From positions 186,001-250,000 of the forward strand of contig SCUJ01000005.1 of the NCBI GenBank assembly GCA_004297165.1: 64,000 nucleotides of DNA, in the 5' to 3' direction. Below are positions 30,884 through 40,047 of this stretch, in pieces. The notes under the pieces were generated by a model, which had not been told where the DNA came from, did no database searches, and saw only the letters and a program-made list of their open reading frames with translations. Source of the DNA: Gammaproteobacteria bacterium. GTDB taxonomy: Bacteria > Pseudomonadota > Gammaproteobacteria > Eutrophobiales > Eutrophobiaceae. The first letter of the stretch is position 1. Each line of letters opens with the position of its first letter. Made by a program: the position numbers and the translations under genes.

Positions 30884-31522
30884 TTATTCGCGATCCTCGG
30901 TTAACCTTCTGATCTGGTCCATGAACCGGCTGATTTTTGCCGGGTCCTTGACGCCTTTCGTGGATTCCACCCCGCCGCTGACATCGACGGCGTAAGGTCT
31001 GACCTTGCGTACAGCGGCGGCGATATTATCCGCTGTCAAGCCACCCGCGAGTATCAGCGGTTTTTGCAGGCCGGAGGAGGAAACCAAGTTCCACTCGAAG
31101 CTGACGCCCGTCCCTCCCGCCTCACCTGCCACATAACTGTCCACCAGAATTCCGGTGGCATCGCCATAGCGACTTGCCAGCATCGGCAAGTCCACTCCGT
31201 CGCGCATGCGAACTGCCTTGATATATGGCAGCCGAAACATCCGGCAGAATTCCGGGGTTTCTTCACCGTGAAATTGCAGCAGATCCAGCGGCGCGTCCGC
31301 CGCTACGCGTTCTACGAATTCCCGATCCGCATCCACGAACAGACCTACCTTGCAAACGAATGGCGGCAAGCGCCGCACAATCTCCCGCGCCTGCATGACA
31401 TCAACCGCGCGCGCGCTCCCGGCGTAGAATACCAGACCGATGGCATCCGCGCCCTCTCTGGCCGCCACAGCAGCGTCCTCGGCGCGGGTGATGCCGCAGA
31501 TTTTAACACGTACCCTGCTCAT
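30884..31522 (-). CDS. trpF: Phosphoribosylanthranilate isomerase
   Basis: A (beta/alpha)8 enzyme of tryptophan synthesis. The N-terminal catalytic Cys is in [12 protein letters not shown], the catalytic Asp in [10 protein letters not shown], and LLQFHGEE and ILAGGL are typical blocks. I use ATG 31522 (212 residues) because it yields the normal [10 protein letters not shown] start; the open frame extends 24 bases further. It follows truA by 20 bases. trpB and trpA are not next to it. Confidence 0.94.
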   Translation of the reverse strand: MSRVRVKICGITRAEDAAVAAREGADAIGLVFYAGSARAVDVMQAREIVRRLPPFVCKVGLFVDADREFVERVAADAPLDLLQFHGEETPEFCRMFRLPYIKAVRMRDGVDLPMLASRYGDATGILVDSYVAGEAGGTGVSFEWNLVSSSGLQKPLILAGGLTADNIAAAVRKVRPYAVDVSGGVESTKGVKDPAKISRFMDQIRRLTEDRE

Positions 31523-31542
31523 TCGAGTTCGCGGTCCTGGAG

Positions 31543-32331
31543 TCAAGCAAGCAATGCGATCGGCCCGGCATTCTCCGGCGCCGGGATGCGATATTTCTCC
31601 GGATATTCGACATCGATCAGATACAGGCCATCCGGCGGCGCGGTCACCCCGCCTTGATTGCGGTCCCGCGCCTCGAGGACCTCTTTAGCCCAACACGGCT
31701 TCCGGTCTCCTTTGCCGATAGCCATCAATACCCCCGCGATATTTCTCACCATGTGATGCAGAAAACCGTCAGCCTGGATTTCGATGAGAACAAACTGGCC
31801 TGTACGACAAATCTCCAACTTGCGTATCTCCCGCACCGGGTGTTTTGCCTGGCAGGCGATTGCCCTATAGGAAGTGAAATCATGCCTGCCGGTCAGTTCT
31901 GAACCTGCGGCCGCCATCGCCTCGGCATCCAGCAGCCGGTGTTCCCAGGTGACGAGGCCACGACTGATTGACGGACGGTATTTCCGGTTAAGGATGACAT
32001 ACCGGTAGGTCCGGCTCAACGCCGAAAAACGGGCATGAAACCCATCCTCAACCTCGATCGCCCACCGTAAGCAGACATCCCCCCGTAAATTGGCATTGGC
32101 GCCAAGCACCCAGGAATGTGGCGATCGAATCGCGTCGGTAGTGAAATGGATCACCTGCTGGATGGCATGCACACCCGTGTCGGTGCGTCCGGCACAAACA
32201 GTCATCACCCGCCGGTCAGCAACTTTGGAAAGCGCCTGCTCGACATGCTCCTGAACACTCACAGCATGATGCTGGCGCTGCCATCCGGCGTAAGATGTAC
32301 CACGGTATTCAACCCCGGCGGCAAGCTTCAT
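31543..32331 (-). CDS. truA: tRNA pseudouridine(38-40) synthase
   Basis: A 262-residue pseudouridine synthase acting on the anticodon stem-loop. The catalytic Asp is in [15 protein letters not shown]. Other family blocks are [19 protein letters not shown] and [14 protein letters not shown]. It lies between fimV (123-base spacer) and trpF, the order seen in Pseudomonas and relatives. Confidence 0.96.
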   Translation of the reverse strand: MKLAAGVEYRGTSYAGWQRQHHAVSVQEHVEQALSKVADRRVMTVCAGRTDTGVHAIQQVIHFTTDAIRSPHSWVLGANANLRGDVCLRWAIEVEDGFHARFSALSRTYRYVILNRKYRPSISRGLVTWEHRLLDAEAMAAAGSELTGRHDFTSYRAIACQAKHPVREIRKLEICRTGQFVLIEIQADGFLHHMVRNIAGVLMAIGKGDRKPCWAKEVLEARDRNQGGVTAPPDGLYLIDVEYPEKYRIPAPENAGPIALLA

Positions 32332-32454
32332 GAGATAACGGGAAATGGCGATTGGAAACTTTCAGGTAGTCTGGCCACGGAAAGGCGGCGTGCGGATCGC
32401 AGTCACCCCAGGCGTTGCGACAGCCGGCTATCAAACTCCGGCGCCGAAAGATAA

Positions 32455-35400
32455 TCAACTACACTGACGCAGCAGATCTTTGGCCTGGCGTTGCTGCTCC
32501 GCATTCCCGTCCGAAATAATTTCGTTCAGGATCGTCTTCGCGCTGTCTTTGTCACCCAGTTCCACATAAGCCTTGGCAAGATCCAGCTTGGTGGCGATTT
32601 CATCCGCATCGCTCTGTTCCTCCGCGTTACCGGCGCGCGGGACAAAGACCGTGTGGTCTTCGTCTTCATCTTCTTCATCAGCGCCCAGTTCCAGATCGAC
32701 CAATTGCAGCGAATCGGCAATGGGTTTCTTCTCCTCTTCCAGCTTCAGATCAAAATCGAGGCCGCCAGATAATTTCTTCGTCGAATCAAGGGCCCCCTTG
32801 GGCAACTCCATGGTGGTGGAGAAATCGAGATCATCGTCCGAACTGTCATTACCCATCAGATCCAGATCTACACCGCCTTGTGAAATCTCCAGATCGCCCA
32901 TTCCAAGACTATTCTCGGCGTTGTCCGCCTCACCGATTTCCCCGAGATCGAGGGCGAATTCATCGCCACTGACGTCATCCGTCATGGTCAGTTCTGCGGC
33001 TTCATCCTTGACTGCATGTTCAACATTTCCCCCGATGTCGAAATCGATAACATTACTCTCTTTTTCAGGTTCCGCCGCCTGCAAACCGCTCAGGCTCAAC
33101 TCAAGGTCGATTGGCGCCCCAGCGTCCTTCGATATTTCTACATTCCGGCTTTCATCCCCAGCAGCTTCATCCACATCGAACAAGGTTCCGGCATCCAGAC
33201 CGGCTGCCGTCGCTGAAGTTACGTCCAGCAGATCTTCCTCTAGATCCTTACGCTCAAAATCTGGGTGTGAATGCGTCACATCCAGCAAATCGTCGCTGGC
33301 AGGACTTAGATCGCCAATATTGAAATCAATCCCGCTTTCCTCGAAGGCGCCTGCCCCGGCCTCATCCTCACCGCCTGATGATATGGCAGTGACATCCAAC
33401 AAATTACCCTCGGTTCCTGCTTCAGACGTGATATCAAGAACTTCCTCGTCCTTGGCACCTACGCCTATATAATTACCCGCCCCGCCTGTGCCCCCGAAGG
33501 CTTCCAACGACTGTTCTGGTTCAAGTCGTACAGCGGCGGTCACATCCAGCAAATCTTCCTTTTCTTCACTGGAAACGGCGGCAGTCACATCCAGCATCCC
33601 TTCATCTCTTCCTGAGGTGATATCCAACATGCTGCCGGACTCATCCCTACCCTGTACTGTTTCTTCCATGCCCAGGTTGAAATCGAGCCCGGTGCCGGTC
33701 TCCGCCTTTACCTCCGCCCCTGAGGTCAGGTCGACAATACCGCCGCCGCCTGGAGTGACAACAGCCTCTTCTTCCGCCGGCGCTGCCGCAAATAATGCCC
33801 TACTGGGCGATAATTCCTGCCACATGGCCAAGGCCATATCCCAATGCGGTCCCTGCGCTTTGGTAAGGCCCTGCAGGACCTTGGCCTCGACCTCATAGGC
33901 CTTCCGGTTGCCGGCGGCGTAGAAGACTTCCAGCAGTTTCGCGTGATAATCGAGATTATTCGGTTCGCCGGCGATGGCGTCCCGAACGAATTCTTCGGCT
34001 TGGTCGAAATGTTCGTAGGCCAGGAACACGTTAACTTCACCGAGTGCATCTTCCTCTTCTTCGAATGCAAACTCGGTCTTTTCAGCGGCGGTTTCGGCAC
34101 TCGCGGAGACGGCCGGCGCAGTTGCCGGTGGCGGTGGAGCAAATTCCGTTTTATCCCCGGCAACTTTACCGGCGTCTGCCATCGCCTTACGGATATCCGT
34201 GATCGCTTCGGACTCGCTCTTTTCTTCGGCGACTTCCTCACCCGGGATGATAGTTTCATCTTCACTGCCGGCATGGTCCGGGATTTCAGTCGGTTCCGCG
34301 ACTGGCGCAAGGGCTTCGACACGTTTACGTCGCGAGATGAATAACAGTGCGCCAATCGCGGCTAGAACTGCCGCGAGTCCGACGACGATCACCAGAATAT
34401 TTTCCAGGATCACTGTCTTGACGGTATCCACCAGACCCTCCGGCGCTGGCTCTTGGGCTGTTGGGGCCGGCGTCGCCGGTGGGGATGCGACGGGCGCTTC
34501 CTCTGCGACCACTTCGGTCGCGACAGTCTCTTCCGGCGTTTCCGGAGGTTCAGCAGCCACGGGTTCTTCCGCAGTCTCCGCGGGGGTTGCTGTATCCGTC
34601 GACGGTTGACCTTCGGTCGCTAGGGCGCCAGCCAGTTGTTGCTGAATCGCGGCCAGCTCGTCATCCTTCAGGGATATTAACCGCTGGAGGTCTTCGATGA
34701 TGCTCTCCGACTCCGACATCTTCGCCCGCAGTTCCTCGTTCTCCGTCGAAATGGCCTCGATCTGCTCGTTGGCAAGTGTCAGCAGTCTATCGACATCTGA
34801 CTCATCGGCATCCACGCTGGAGGCCCCGCCTGTGGCCTCAGCCCCATCTTCCTTTGGCGCGACAAGGCGCAGCTCTGCCTCGCTCGATTCCTCTTCCGCC
34901 GCTGGCGCAACGCTCTCCTCTTCGGTTTCAACTGCTGGCGCGGTTTCGGGTCTGGTGGATGGGATGGATGCAATTTCCTCACGCGTCGATCCCCAGGCGG
35001 AATTTTGCGCACTGATTTCGGCCCTGGCCTCACTGTCCGGGATCGCCGTTATCTCGTTGTCATCCGGGATCCGCAGAATCTGCCCGCTCTTCAGACCATT
35101 GATATTGCCGTTGATAAAGGCATCAGGGTTAGTCCGTAGCAAGGCAAGCATCATCTGTTGCACGCTGATCGATGCATCGCCCCGCGCCCGTGAGGCGATG
35201 GACCATAGAGTATCGCCAGAAACTGTCGGACCGTATTCATCCCCGGTGATACCGGGGCGAACTGTACGGGCGCCTGTTCCTCCAGCGCCAGATCCTCCAG
35301 CCGTTCCTGGTGCAGTCTCGGTTATAGCACCGGAGACAGTGGCCGCGGATAAACCCGGCCCTGCGTCATAAAGCGGCGGATCCAGTAATACCGTGTATTC

Positions 35401-35757
35401 GCGCAGCAGTCTACCGCGCGACCAGTTCGCCTCTACCAGAAAATCCAGGAAGGGTTCGCGCAGTGGTTCTCGCGTGGTGACCAGAATAAAATCGGGACCG
35501 CTCTCTGTCTCCTCCACGGTGAATCTGAGTTCGCCAAGAATATCCAGGCGCTCGACCCGTGCGCGCTGGTACGCCTCGATATCAGCCAAACCCACTCGTA
35601 AGGTTGAGAGCTCTTCCGCGGTGACAGACAACAACTCAATGCGCGCTTCAAAAGGTTCATTCAGATTGGAACGAAGTTCGATGTTTCCCAAACCGAGTGC
35701 GCTGACAACTCCCGGTAGGATGCCCAGAACCACCAGTAAGATGCATTTCCGTTTCAT
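32455..35757 (-). CDS. fimV: FimV/HubP-type polar hub protein
   Basis: An 1100-residue envelope protein. It has a signal peptide (MKRKCILLVVLGILPGVVSA), the FimV N-terminal domain (GLGNIELRSNLNEPFEARIE, ~21-120), a periplasmic LysM domain (~175-235, GDTLWSIASRARG), a coiled coil (~325-380), one membrane helix (~465-490, ILVIVVGLAAVLAAIGALLF), and a very acidic cytoplasmic region ending in a TPR-like motif (LAKAYVELGDKDSAKTIL). The cytoplasmic part (~690-880) repeats an LLDVT-type motif at least seven times. The family anchors pili, chemosensory and flagellar proteins at the pole. ATG 35757 is chosen because it opens the signal peptide. Confidence 0.9.
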   Translation of the reverse strand: MKRKCILLVVLGILPGVVSALGLGNIELRSNLNEPFEARIELLSVTAEELSTLRVGLADIEAYQRARVERLDILGELRFTVEETESGPDFILVTTREPLREPFLDFLVEANWSRGRLLREYTVLLDPPLYDAGPGLSAATVSGAITETAPGTAGGSGAGGTGARTVRPGITGDEYGPTVSGDTLWSIASRARGDASISVQQMMLALLRTNPDAFINGNINGLKSGQILRIPDDNEITAIPDSEARAEISAQNSAWGSTREEIASIPSTRPETAPAVETEEESVAPAAEEESSEAELRLVAPKEDGAEATGGASSVDADESDVDRLLTLANEQIEAISTENEELRAKMSESESIIEDLQRLISLKDDELAAIQQQLAGALATEGQPSTDTATPAETAEEPVAAEPPETPEETVATEVVAEEAPVASPPATPAPTAQEPAPEGLVDTVKTVILENILVIVVGLAAVLAAIGALLFISRRKRVEALAPVAEPTEIPDHAGSEDETIIPGEEVAEEKSESEAITDIRKAMADAGKVAGDKTEFAPPPPATAPAVSASAETAAEKTEFAFEEEEDALGEVNVFLAYEHFDQAEEFVRDAIAGEPNNLDYHAKLLEVFYAAGNRKAYEVEAKVLQGLTKAQGPHWDMALAMWQELSPSRALFAAAPAEEEAVVTPGGGGIVDLTSGAEVKAETGTGLDFNLGMEETVQGRDESGSMLDITSGRDEGMLDVTAAVSSEEKEDLLDVTAAVRLEPEQSLEAFGGTGGAGNYIGVGAKDEEVLDITSEAGTEGNLLDVTAISSGGEDEAGAGAFEESGIDFNIGDLSPASDDLLDVTHSHPDFERKDLEEDLLDVTSATAAGLDAGTLFDVDEAAGDESRNVEISKDAGAPIDLELSLSGLQAAEPEKESNVIDFDIGGNVEHAVKDEAAELTMTDDVSGDEFALDLGEIGEADNAENSLGMGDLEISQGGVDLDLMGNDSSDDDLDFSTTMELPKGALDSTKKLSGGLDFDLKLEEEKKPIADSLQLVDLELGADEEDEDEDHTVFVPRAGNAEEQSDADEIATKLDLAKAYVELGDKDSAKTILNEIISDGNAEQQRQAKDLLRQCS

Positions 35758-35777
35758 TATTGTTACCAATTTGATTT

Positions 35778-36149
35778 TTATCGGGGATCGATAATCAAGG
35801 TATATTCACGCAGCAGATGACCACTGGACCAATTCAACTCCAGTTCCAGGTTCAGGATCGGTTCCCGAATAGCATCCGCGCTGGTGATGCTGATGCTGGG
35901 GCGCTCGCCATCCTTAATCACAGTAAATTCAAGCGCCACATCTCCCTGCCCGGCCGTCTCAACTTGACGCAGTCTTACTTGCAGGGTACTCAACTCGCCA
36001 TCGCCTGCCGAGAGCAGATAAATCTTCGCCTTTAATTTCTGGTTCAATGCCGAAGACATCTCGATATCGGAAACCGCCAGGGCTATAGCAGACTGCATCA
36101 CCGCCAGACCGGCAAGGATTGCGATCACCTTCGCTAGATTAGTTTTCAT
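35778..36149 (-). CDS. Minimal FimV N-terminal-domain paralogue
   Basis: A 123-residue secreted protein consisting only of a signal peptide (~1-25) and a FimV N-terminal domain. Its core LAVSDIEMSSALNQKLKAKI and end LNWSSGHLLREYTLIIDPR match the first domain of the adjacent FimV (LRSNLNEPFEARIE, ANWSRGRLLREYTVLLDPP). It lies 20 bases upstream of fimV on the same strand, so it is a tandem duplicate expressed with it. It lacks LysM, membrane and cytoplasmic parts. It may be a soluble periplasmic partner or competitor of FimV. Confidence 0.85.
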   Translation of the reverse strand: MKTNLAKVIAILAGLAVMQSAIALAVSDIEMSSALNQKLKAKIYLLSAGDGELSTLQVRLRQVETAGQGDVALEFTVIKDGERPSISITSADAIREPILNLELELNWSSGHLLREYTLIIDPR

Positions 36150-36338
36150 AGCTGAGTTCCCTGCAATTGCAAGAAGTATATCTTCTTAAATCAAGAAGTT
36201 AAAAAACACAATTACATCTTACTTGAGGCATCCAGTAGCAAATCTCAAAGACAGGTATGTGAGATTCTCGAACAGTTTGTGAACTCGAAAAACTCAGGAA
36301 CCTGCGAATATGCTTTAGCTTTACCCCTTAACTATAGT

Positions 36339-37361
36339 TTACAGGTAGTCTTTTACCAAAATTTCAGCAATTTGAACACTATTTAATGCGGCGCCCTTGC
36401 GAACATTATCGGAGACCACCCACAGGTTGATGCCGCGAGGGTGTGAGATATCCTCCCGGATCCTGCCCACGAAGACAGGATCCTGTCCGTCCGCGTCAGT
36501 GAGTGGCGTGGGATAGCCCCCGTCTTCGCGCCGATCGAGTACAACTACCCCCGGTGTTGCACCGAGTAGATCGCGGACCTTTTCGACAGAGATCTTCTTG
36601 CGCGTTTCAATGTGCACCGCCTCCGAGTGCCCGTAAAAGACCGGGACTCTCACGGTAGTTGGGTTTACCTGTATGGACTGATCGCCCATTATCTTCCGCG
36701 TCTCCCAGACCATCTTCATCTCTTCCTTGGTATAACCGTTCTCCATAAAGACATCAATTTGCGGCAGGACGTTATAGGCGATCTGTTTCGGATACACCGA
36801 ACGGGGAACAGGCTGTCCTGCCTGGATACAGGCAACCTGCTGTTGCAATTCCTCAATTGCCTCCTTACCTGTACCTGAAACAGCCTGATAGGTACAAACA
36901 TTGATCCGCTCGACGCCTACAGCGTCATGGATGGGTTTCAAGGCGACAACCATCTGAATGGTCGAGCAGTTGGGATTGGCGATTATTCCCCGGTTCTTGT
37001 ACAGGGCGATATCCTGCGGGTTGACTTCCGGCACCACCAACGGAATATCGTCATCGTAACGAAATTGCGAGGTGTTATCGATTACAACGCAACCCGCCGC
37101 CGCCGCCTTTGGCGCGTAGATTTTAGAAATTGAAGCGCCGGGCGAGAACAGACCGATATCGATCCCTTTGAAATCGAAATCCTGCAGATCTTCGACCACA
37201 AGCTCCAGGGCGCCGTAGCGCACCTTGCCGCCGGCCGAACGGCTGCTCGCGACCGCATGGACCTTCGCTGCCGGAAATTTCCTCTGGTCGAGAATCGACA
37301 GCATGACTTCACCTACCGCTCCCGTTGCGCCAACCACGGCAACGTTATACTTCTTACTCAT
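36339..37361 (-). CDS. asd: Aspartate-semialdehyde dehydrogenase
   Basis: A 340-residue NADPH enzyme reducing aspartyl phosphate, on the path to lysine, DAP, threonine and methionine. The nucleotide fold is VAVVGATGAVGEVMLSIL, the catalytic Cys is in ANPNCSTIQMV, and the active-site His is in FYGHSEAVHIE. The start is ATG 37361; the frame is open to 37439 but that extension is unusual. It belongs to the conserved asd-fimV-truA block and is divergent from dapD, which uses the same pathway. Confidence 0.97.
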   Translation of the reverse strand: MSKKYNVAVVGATGAVGEVMLSILDQRKFPAAKVHAVASSRSAGGKVRYGALELVVEDLQDFDFKGIDIGLFSPGASISKIYAPKAAAAGCVVIDNTSQFRYDDDIPLVVPEVNPQDIALYKNRGIIANPNCSTIQMVVALKPIHDAVGVERINVCTYQAVSGTGKEAIEELQQQVACIQAGQPVPRSVYPKQIAYNVLPQIDVFMENGYTKEEMKMVWETRKIMGDQSIQVNPTTVRVPVFYGHSEAVHIETRKKISVEKVRDLLGATPGVVVLDRREDGGYPTPLTDADGQDPVFVGRIREDISHPRGINLWVVSDNVRKGAALNSVQIAEILVKDYL

Positions 37362-37636
37362 CGTCAGACTTTCCTGATTGTTCCAAAATGAATTACTCTG
37401 TTTCGCCACTGGGTGCGCCAATCGACTTCGGTGCTGCATACGCGTGGATTCGGCAGCTTCCTTCTCGTCCGGAGACGCCAGCGAGGGGCTGTGCTTCCGG
37501 CGCAGATGATAACATATCGACTGGCGTTGTACGCAGACTCACAGCCTGCGGAAACGGTGGGCATCGTCCGACGACGGCGATTTACATACTCTTGCGTTAT
37601 CCGGATACTTTTCCCGTTTAACAGGACCAAAAACAC

Positions 37637-38458
37637 ATGAACACCAATGAAAAAATTATTAACGAGGCATTTGAACAACGGGGCAAGGTAACCGCCGACA
37701 GCGCCAGCCCGGAACTCCATGAAGCGATTCGCATCACCCTGGAAGGATTGAATGAAGGCAGGTTGCGCGTTGCGGAAAAAATCGAGGGTAAATGGACCGT
37801 CAACCAATGGTTGAAAAAGGCCGTGTTGCTGTCTTTCGCCTTGAACCGCAACCGGGTCATGGAAGGAGGATTTACTTCCTACTACGACAAGGTAAACACC
37901 CGTTTCGAAGGGTTGAGTGAAGCGGCCTTCGCCCGCGCCGGGGTGCGCGTTGTGCCCCCGGCGGTGGCGCGTTATGGCAGCTATATCGCACCCAATGTCG
38001 TGTTGATGCCGAGTTACGTGAATATCGGCGCGTATGTCGATTCAGGCACGATGGTCGATACCTGGGCCACCGTCGGTTCCTGCGCCCAGATAGGGAAGAA
38101 CGTGCACCTCTCCGGGGGCGCCGGGATCGGCGGAGTGCTGGAGCCCTTGCAAGCCAACCCCACGATCATTGAAGACAACTGTTTCATCGGCGCCCGTTCC
38201 GAGGTCGTAGAGGGCGTAATCGTCGGCGCGGGTTCAGTCATCTCCATGGGCGTTTATCTGGGCCAGAGTACACGGATCTATCACCGGGAGACCGGGACGA
38301 TAACCTATGGGTACATTCCGCCAGGATCGGTGGTTGTTTCGGGCAACCTGCCCTCGGCGGATGGCTGCTACAGCCTCTACTGCGCGGTCATCGTCAAACA
38401 AGTGGATGAGAAGACCCGCGGCAAGATCAGCCTGAATGAATTGCTGCGGGATATCTGA
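37637..38458 (+). CDS. dapD: Tetrahydrodipicolinate N-succinyltransferase
   Basis: A 273-residue left-handed beta-helix acyltransferase of the succinylase route to DAP and lysine. Hexapeptide-repeat blocks ([38 protein letters not shown]) and the family sequence [20 protein letters not shown] are present. An AGGA site precedes the ATG by about ten bases. It is divergent from asd across ~275 bases and abuts the convergent hemW stop without any spacer. Confidence 0.96.
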   Translation: MNTNEKIINEAFEQRGKVTADSASPELHEAIRITLEGLNEGRLRVAEKIEGKWTVNQWLKKAVLLSFALNRNRVMEGGFTSYYDKVNTRFEGLSEAAFARAGVRVVPPAVARYGSYIAPNVVLMPSYVNIGAYVDSGTMVDTWATVGSCAQIGKNVHLSGGAGIGGVLEPLQANPTIIEDNCFIGARSEVVEGVIVGAGSVISMGVYLGQSTRIYHRETGTITYGYIPPGSVVVSGNLPSADGCYSLYCAVIVKQVDEKTRGKISLNELLRDI

Positions 38459-39604
38459 TCAAACGAAGAGCTGCAATAGGTCATTCAAGTAGCGTTGACC
38501 TTTTACGGTAGGCCTGATGCATTCCTGCTGAATTTCAATCAAGCCGAGGTCTTGACCCTGTTCGATGCGGTCACGAATCGTTGCCAGGGCGTGGCCGGTC
38601 CGTTCCTCGAAGAGGGCAGAGGAGAATCCCTCTCGCAGCCGCAGGGCATTCAACATGAATTCCAGATCGATTGCGCAACCTTCGACCAGGTAATTGCTGC
38701 TCAACATCGCAGTAGTCCCGGAGTAACGCATGTATTCTGCGGGCGATGCCTGGCGCACCTCTCGCCTGATGCCGCCGTTCAGGGGATTGCTCAGCTTGCT
38801 GTGCGCCCCGGCGCCGATGCCGAGATAATCCCCGAAACGCCAGTAATTCAAGTTATGTACGCAGTGTGTATCCTCCGCCTTCGCCCAGGCGGAGATCTCG
38901 TAATTCTCATAGCCTGCTGCGGCCAACAACTCACGACCTGCCTCCTGTATTTCCCACCCCGTATCTTCGTCCGGCAGGATCGGAGGGTTTCTTGAAAACA
39001 CCGTCCCTGGTTCGATCGTCAGTTGATACCAGGAGAGATGCTCGGGCCTGAATTCGATTGCCGTTTGCAGGTCGGCGACGGCATCGGGCACAGTCTGACC
39101 CGGTAATGTGTGGATGATGTCCAGATTTAAATTAGTAAACCCCGCATGTCTCGCGTGCACGATCGCAGCGCGGGCCTCGGATGAGTCATGCACGCGTCCC
39201 AGCGCGCGCAAGGCGGTATCATTAAAGCTCTGAATACCTATCGAGAGACGGTTCACTCCCGCGGCACGATACTCGGCAAAACGCCTAAGGTCAGCGGCGC
39301 CAGGGTTCGCTTCCAGGGTGATCTCGCAATCCGGAGCGAGCGCTACTTTACTCTCGATCAGTTGCAGCATGTGTCCGGCGCCGGCGCCGCTCAGCAGGCT
39401 CGGCGTGCCGCCCCCGATGAACACGCTTCGTACCTCGCGCGATTCGATCGCTGGCAAGGACATTTCGAGATCGCTCGCCAGGGCTGCCAGATAACCTGCC
39501 TCATCAAAACCCGCATGCCCCACGCCATGGGAATTGAAATCACAGTAAGGGCATTTGCGGATGCACCAGGGGAAGTGAATATATAAGGCTAATGGGGGCA
39601 ACAC
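38459..39604 (-). CDS. hemW: Radical SAM heme chaperone
   Basis: A 381-residue radical-SAM protein. The cluster motif is the CX3CX2C in IHFPWCIRKCPYCDFNSH; GGGTPSLL, ANPGAAD and GIQSFN follow as in HemW/HemN. HemW binds heme and inserts it into respiratory enzymes; it is not a coproporphyrinogen oxidase despite older names. Family length is ~380. It starts downstream of the small-RNA terminator at 39661-39706. Confidence 0.93.
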   Translation of the reverse strand: MLPPLALYIHFPWCIRKCPYCDFNSHGVGHAGFDEAGYLAALASDLEMSLPAIESREVRSVFIGGGTPSLLSGAGAGHMLQLIESKVALAPDCEITLEANPGAADLRRFAEYRAAGVNRLSIGIQSFNDTALRALGRVHDSSEARAAIVHARHAGFTNLNLDIIHTLPGQTVPDAVADLQTAIEFRPEHLSWYQLTIEPGTVFSRNPPILPDEDTGWEIQEAGRELLAAAGYENYEISAWAKAEDTHCVHNLNYWRFGDYLGIGAGAHSKLSNPLNGGIRREVRQASPAEYMRYSGTTAMLSSNYLVEGCAIDLEFMLNALRLREGFSSALFEERTGHALATIRDRIEQGQDLGLIEIQQECIRPTVKGQRYLNDLLQLFV

Positions 39605-39660
39605 GTAAACCTGTCTCTAAGCCCTGTCACGGACTGTGTTTAACGGAGGAGACTGCGGTT

Positions 39661-39843
39661 AAATAAAAAAGAACCATACTGACCATCGCGTTGACGGTCA
39701 GTATGGCTTGCTCTGGGGGGAACAAAAATCATGGAGTCATCATAACAGGAGCATCTCTGCATCGCCCCGCCTCGGTGTACTGGTCTGTACACCTGATAAC
39801 CCATTCGTAAGCCTGTACTTTCAGTGCCGTACCGAACAGTACG
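39661..39843 (-). ncRNA. Candidate small structured RNA
   Basis: A promoter and an intrinsic terminator bracket about 180 bases with no credible coding frame. In the predicted transcript the first bases form hairpin 1 (CGTAC-TGTTCG-GTACG, 39843-39828). Hairpin 2 is a perfect 7-bp stem (GGTGTAC-AGACCA-GTACACC, 39793-39774). Hairpin 3 is the terminator. The single-stranded part between hairpins 2 and 3 contains TGCTCCTG and TTCCCCCC, pyrimidine-rich segments able to pair with ribosome-binding sites. I do not recognise it as 6S, tmRNA, RsmY/Z or another named RNA. Existence is inferred; no expression data are available. Confidence 0.6.
39674..39706 (-). terminator. Intrinsic terminator of the candidate small RNA
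   Basis: A perfect 11-bp stem (CCATACTGACC, 11-base loop, GGTCAGTATGG) followed on the minus strand by TTCTTTTTTATTT (39673-39661). No annotated minus-strand gene lies just upstream to explain it; the only minus-strand promoter-like signal is at 39850-39879. Confidence 0.85.
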
Positions 39844-39849
39844 ATTCAA

Positions 39850-39879
39850 AGTATATAAAACCCCTCAGCACACTGTCAA
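39850..39879 (-). promoter_or_regulatory. Strong sigma-70 type promoter
   Basis: On the minus strand a consensus TTGACA (39879-39874) is followed after 18 bases by TATACT (39855-39850), or after 16 bases by TATATA (39857-39852). Initiation would be near 39843, exactly at the first hairpin of the candidate RNA. Confidence 0.75.
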
Positions 39880-39880
39880 G

Positions 39881-40047
39881 ACTAATTCTAAATTATTATT
39901 AACAGGACCTGAACTATCACTCTCCCAAGAACATTGCCGCGGTAAAAATCCCGCGATAACGCAAACCGCAATCGTGCTGTTTGGGATCAAGCTACATCGT
40001 GCGCTTCTCTGCCGAATACCGGGTATACTTGCCGGAAAAGTTTATCC
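39881..40047. other. Intergenic region upstream of the Bcr/CflA gene
   Basis: The remainder of a 443-base gap. It is AT-rich at 39881-39902 and holds a short hairpin CGCGG-N8-CCGCG (39938-39955). I cannot assign the promoter of the downstream transporter with confidence. Confidence 0.4.

Noticed and set aside
39640-39849. 69-residue open frame on the minus strand over the candidate small RNA
   Set aside because: It runs through the terminator stem and its T-tract, has odd Arg-rich composition and no ribosome site, so it is better explained by chance.
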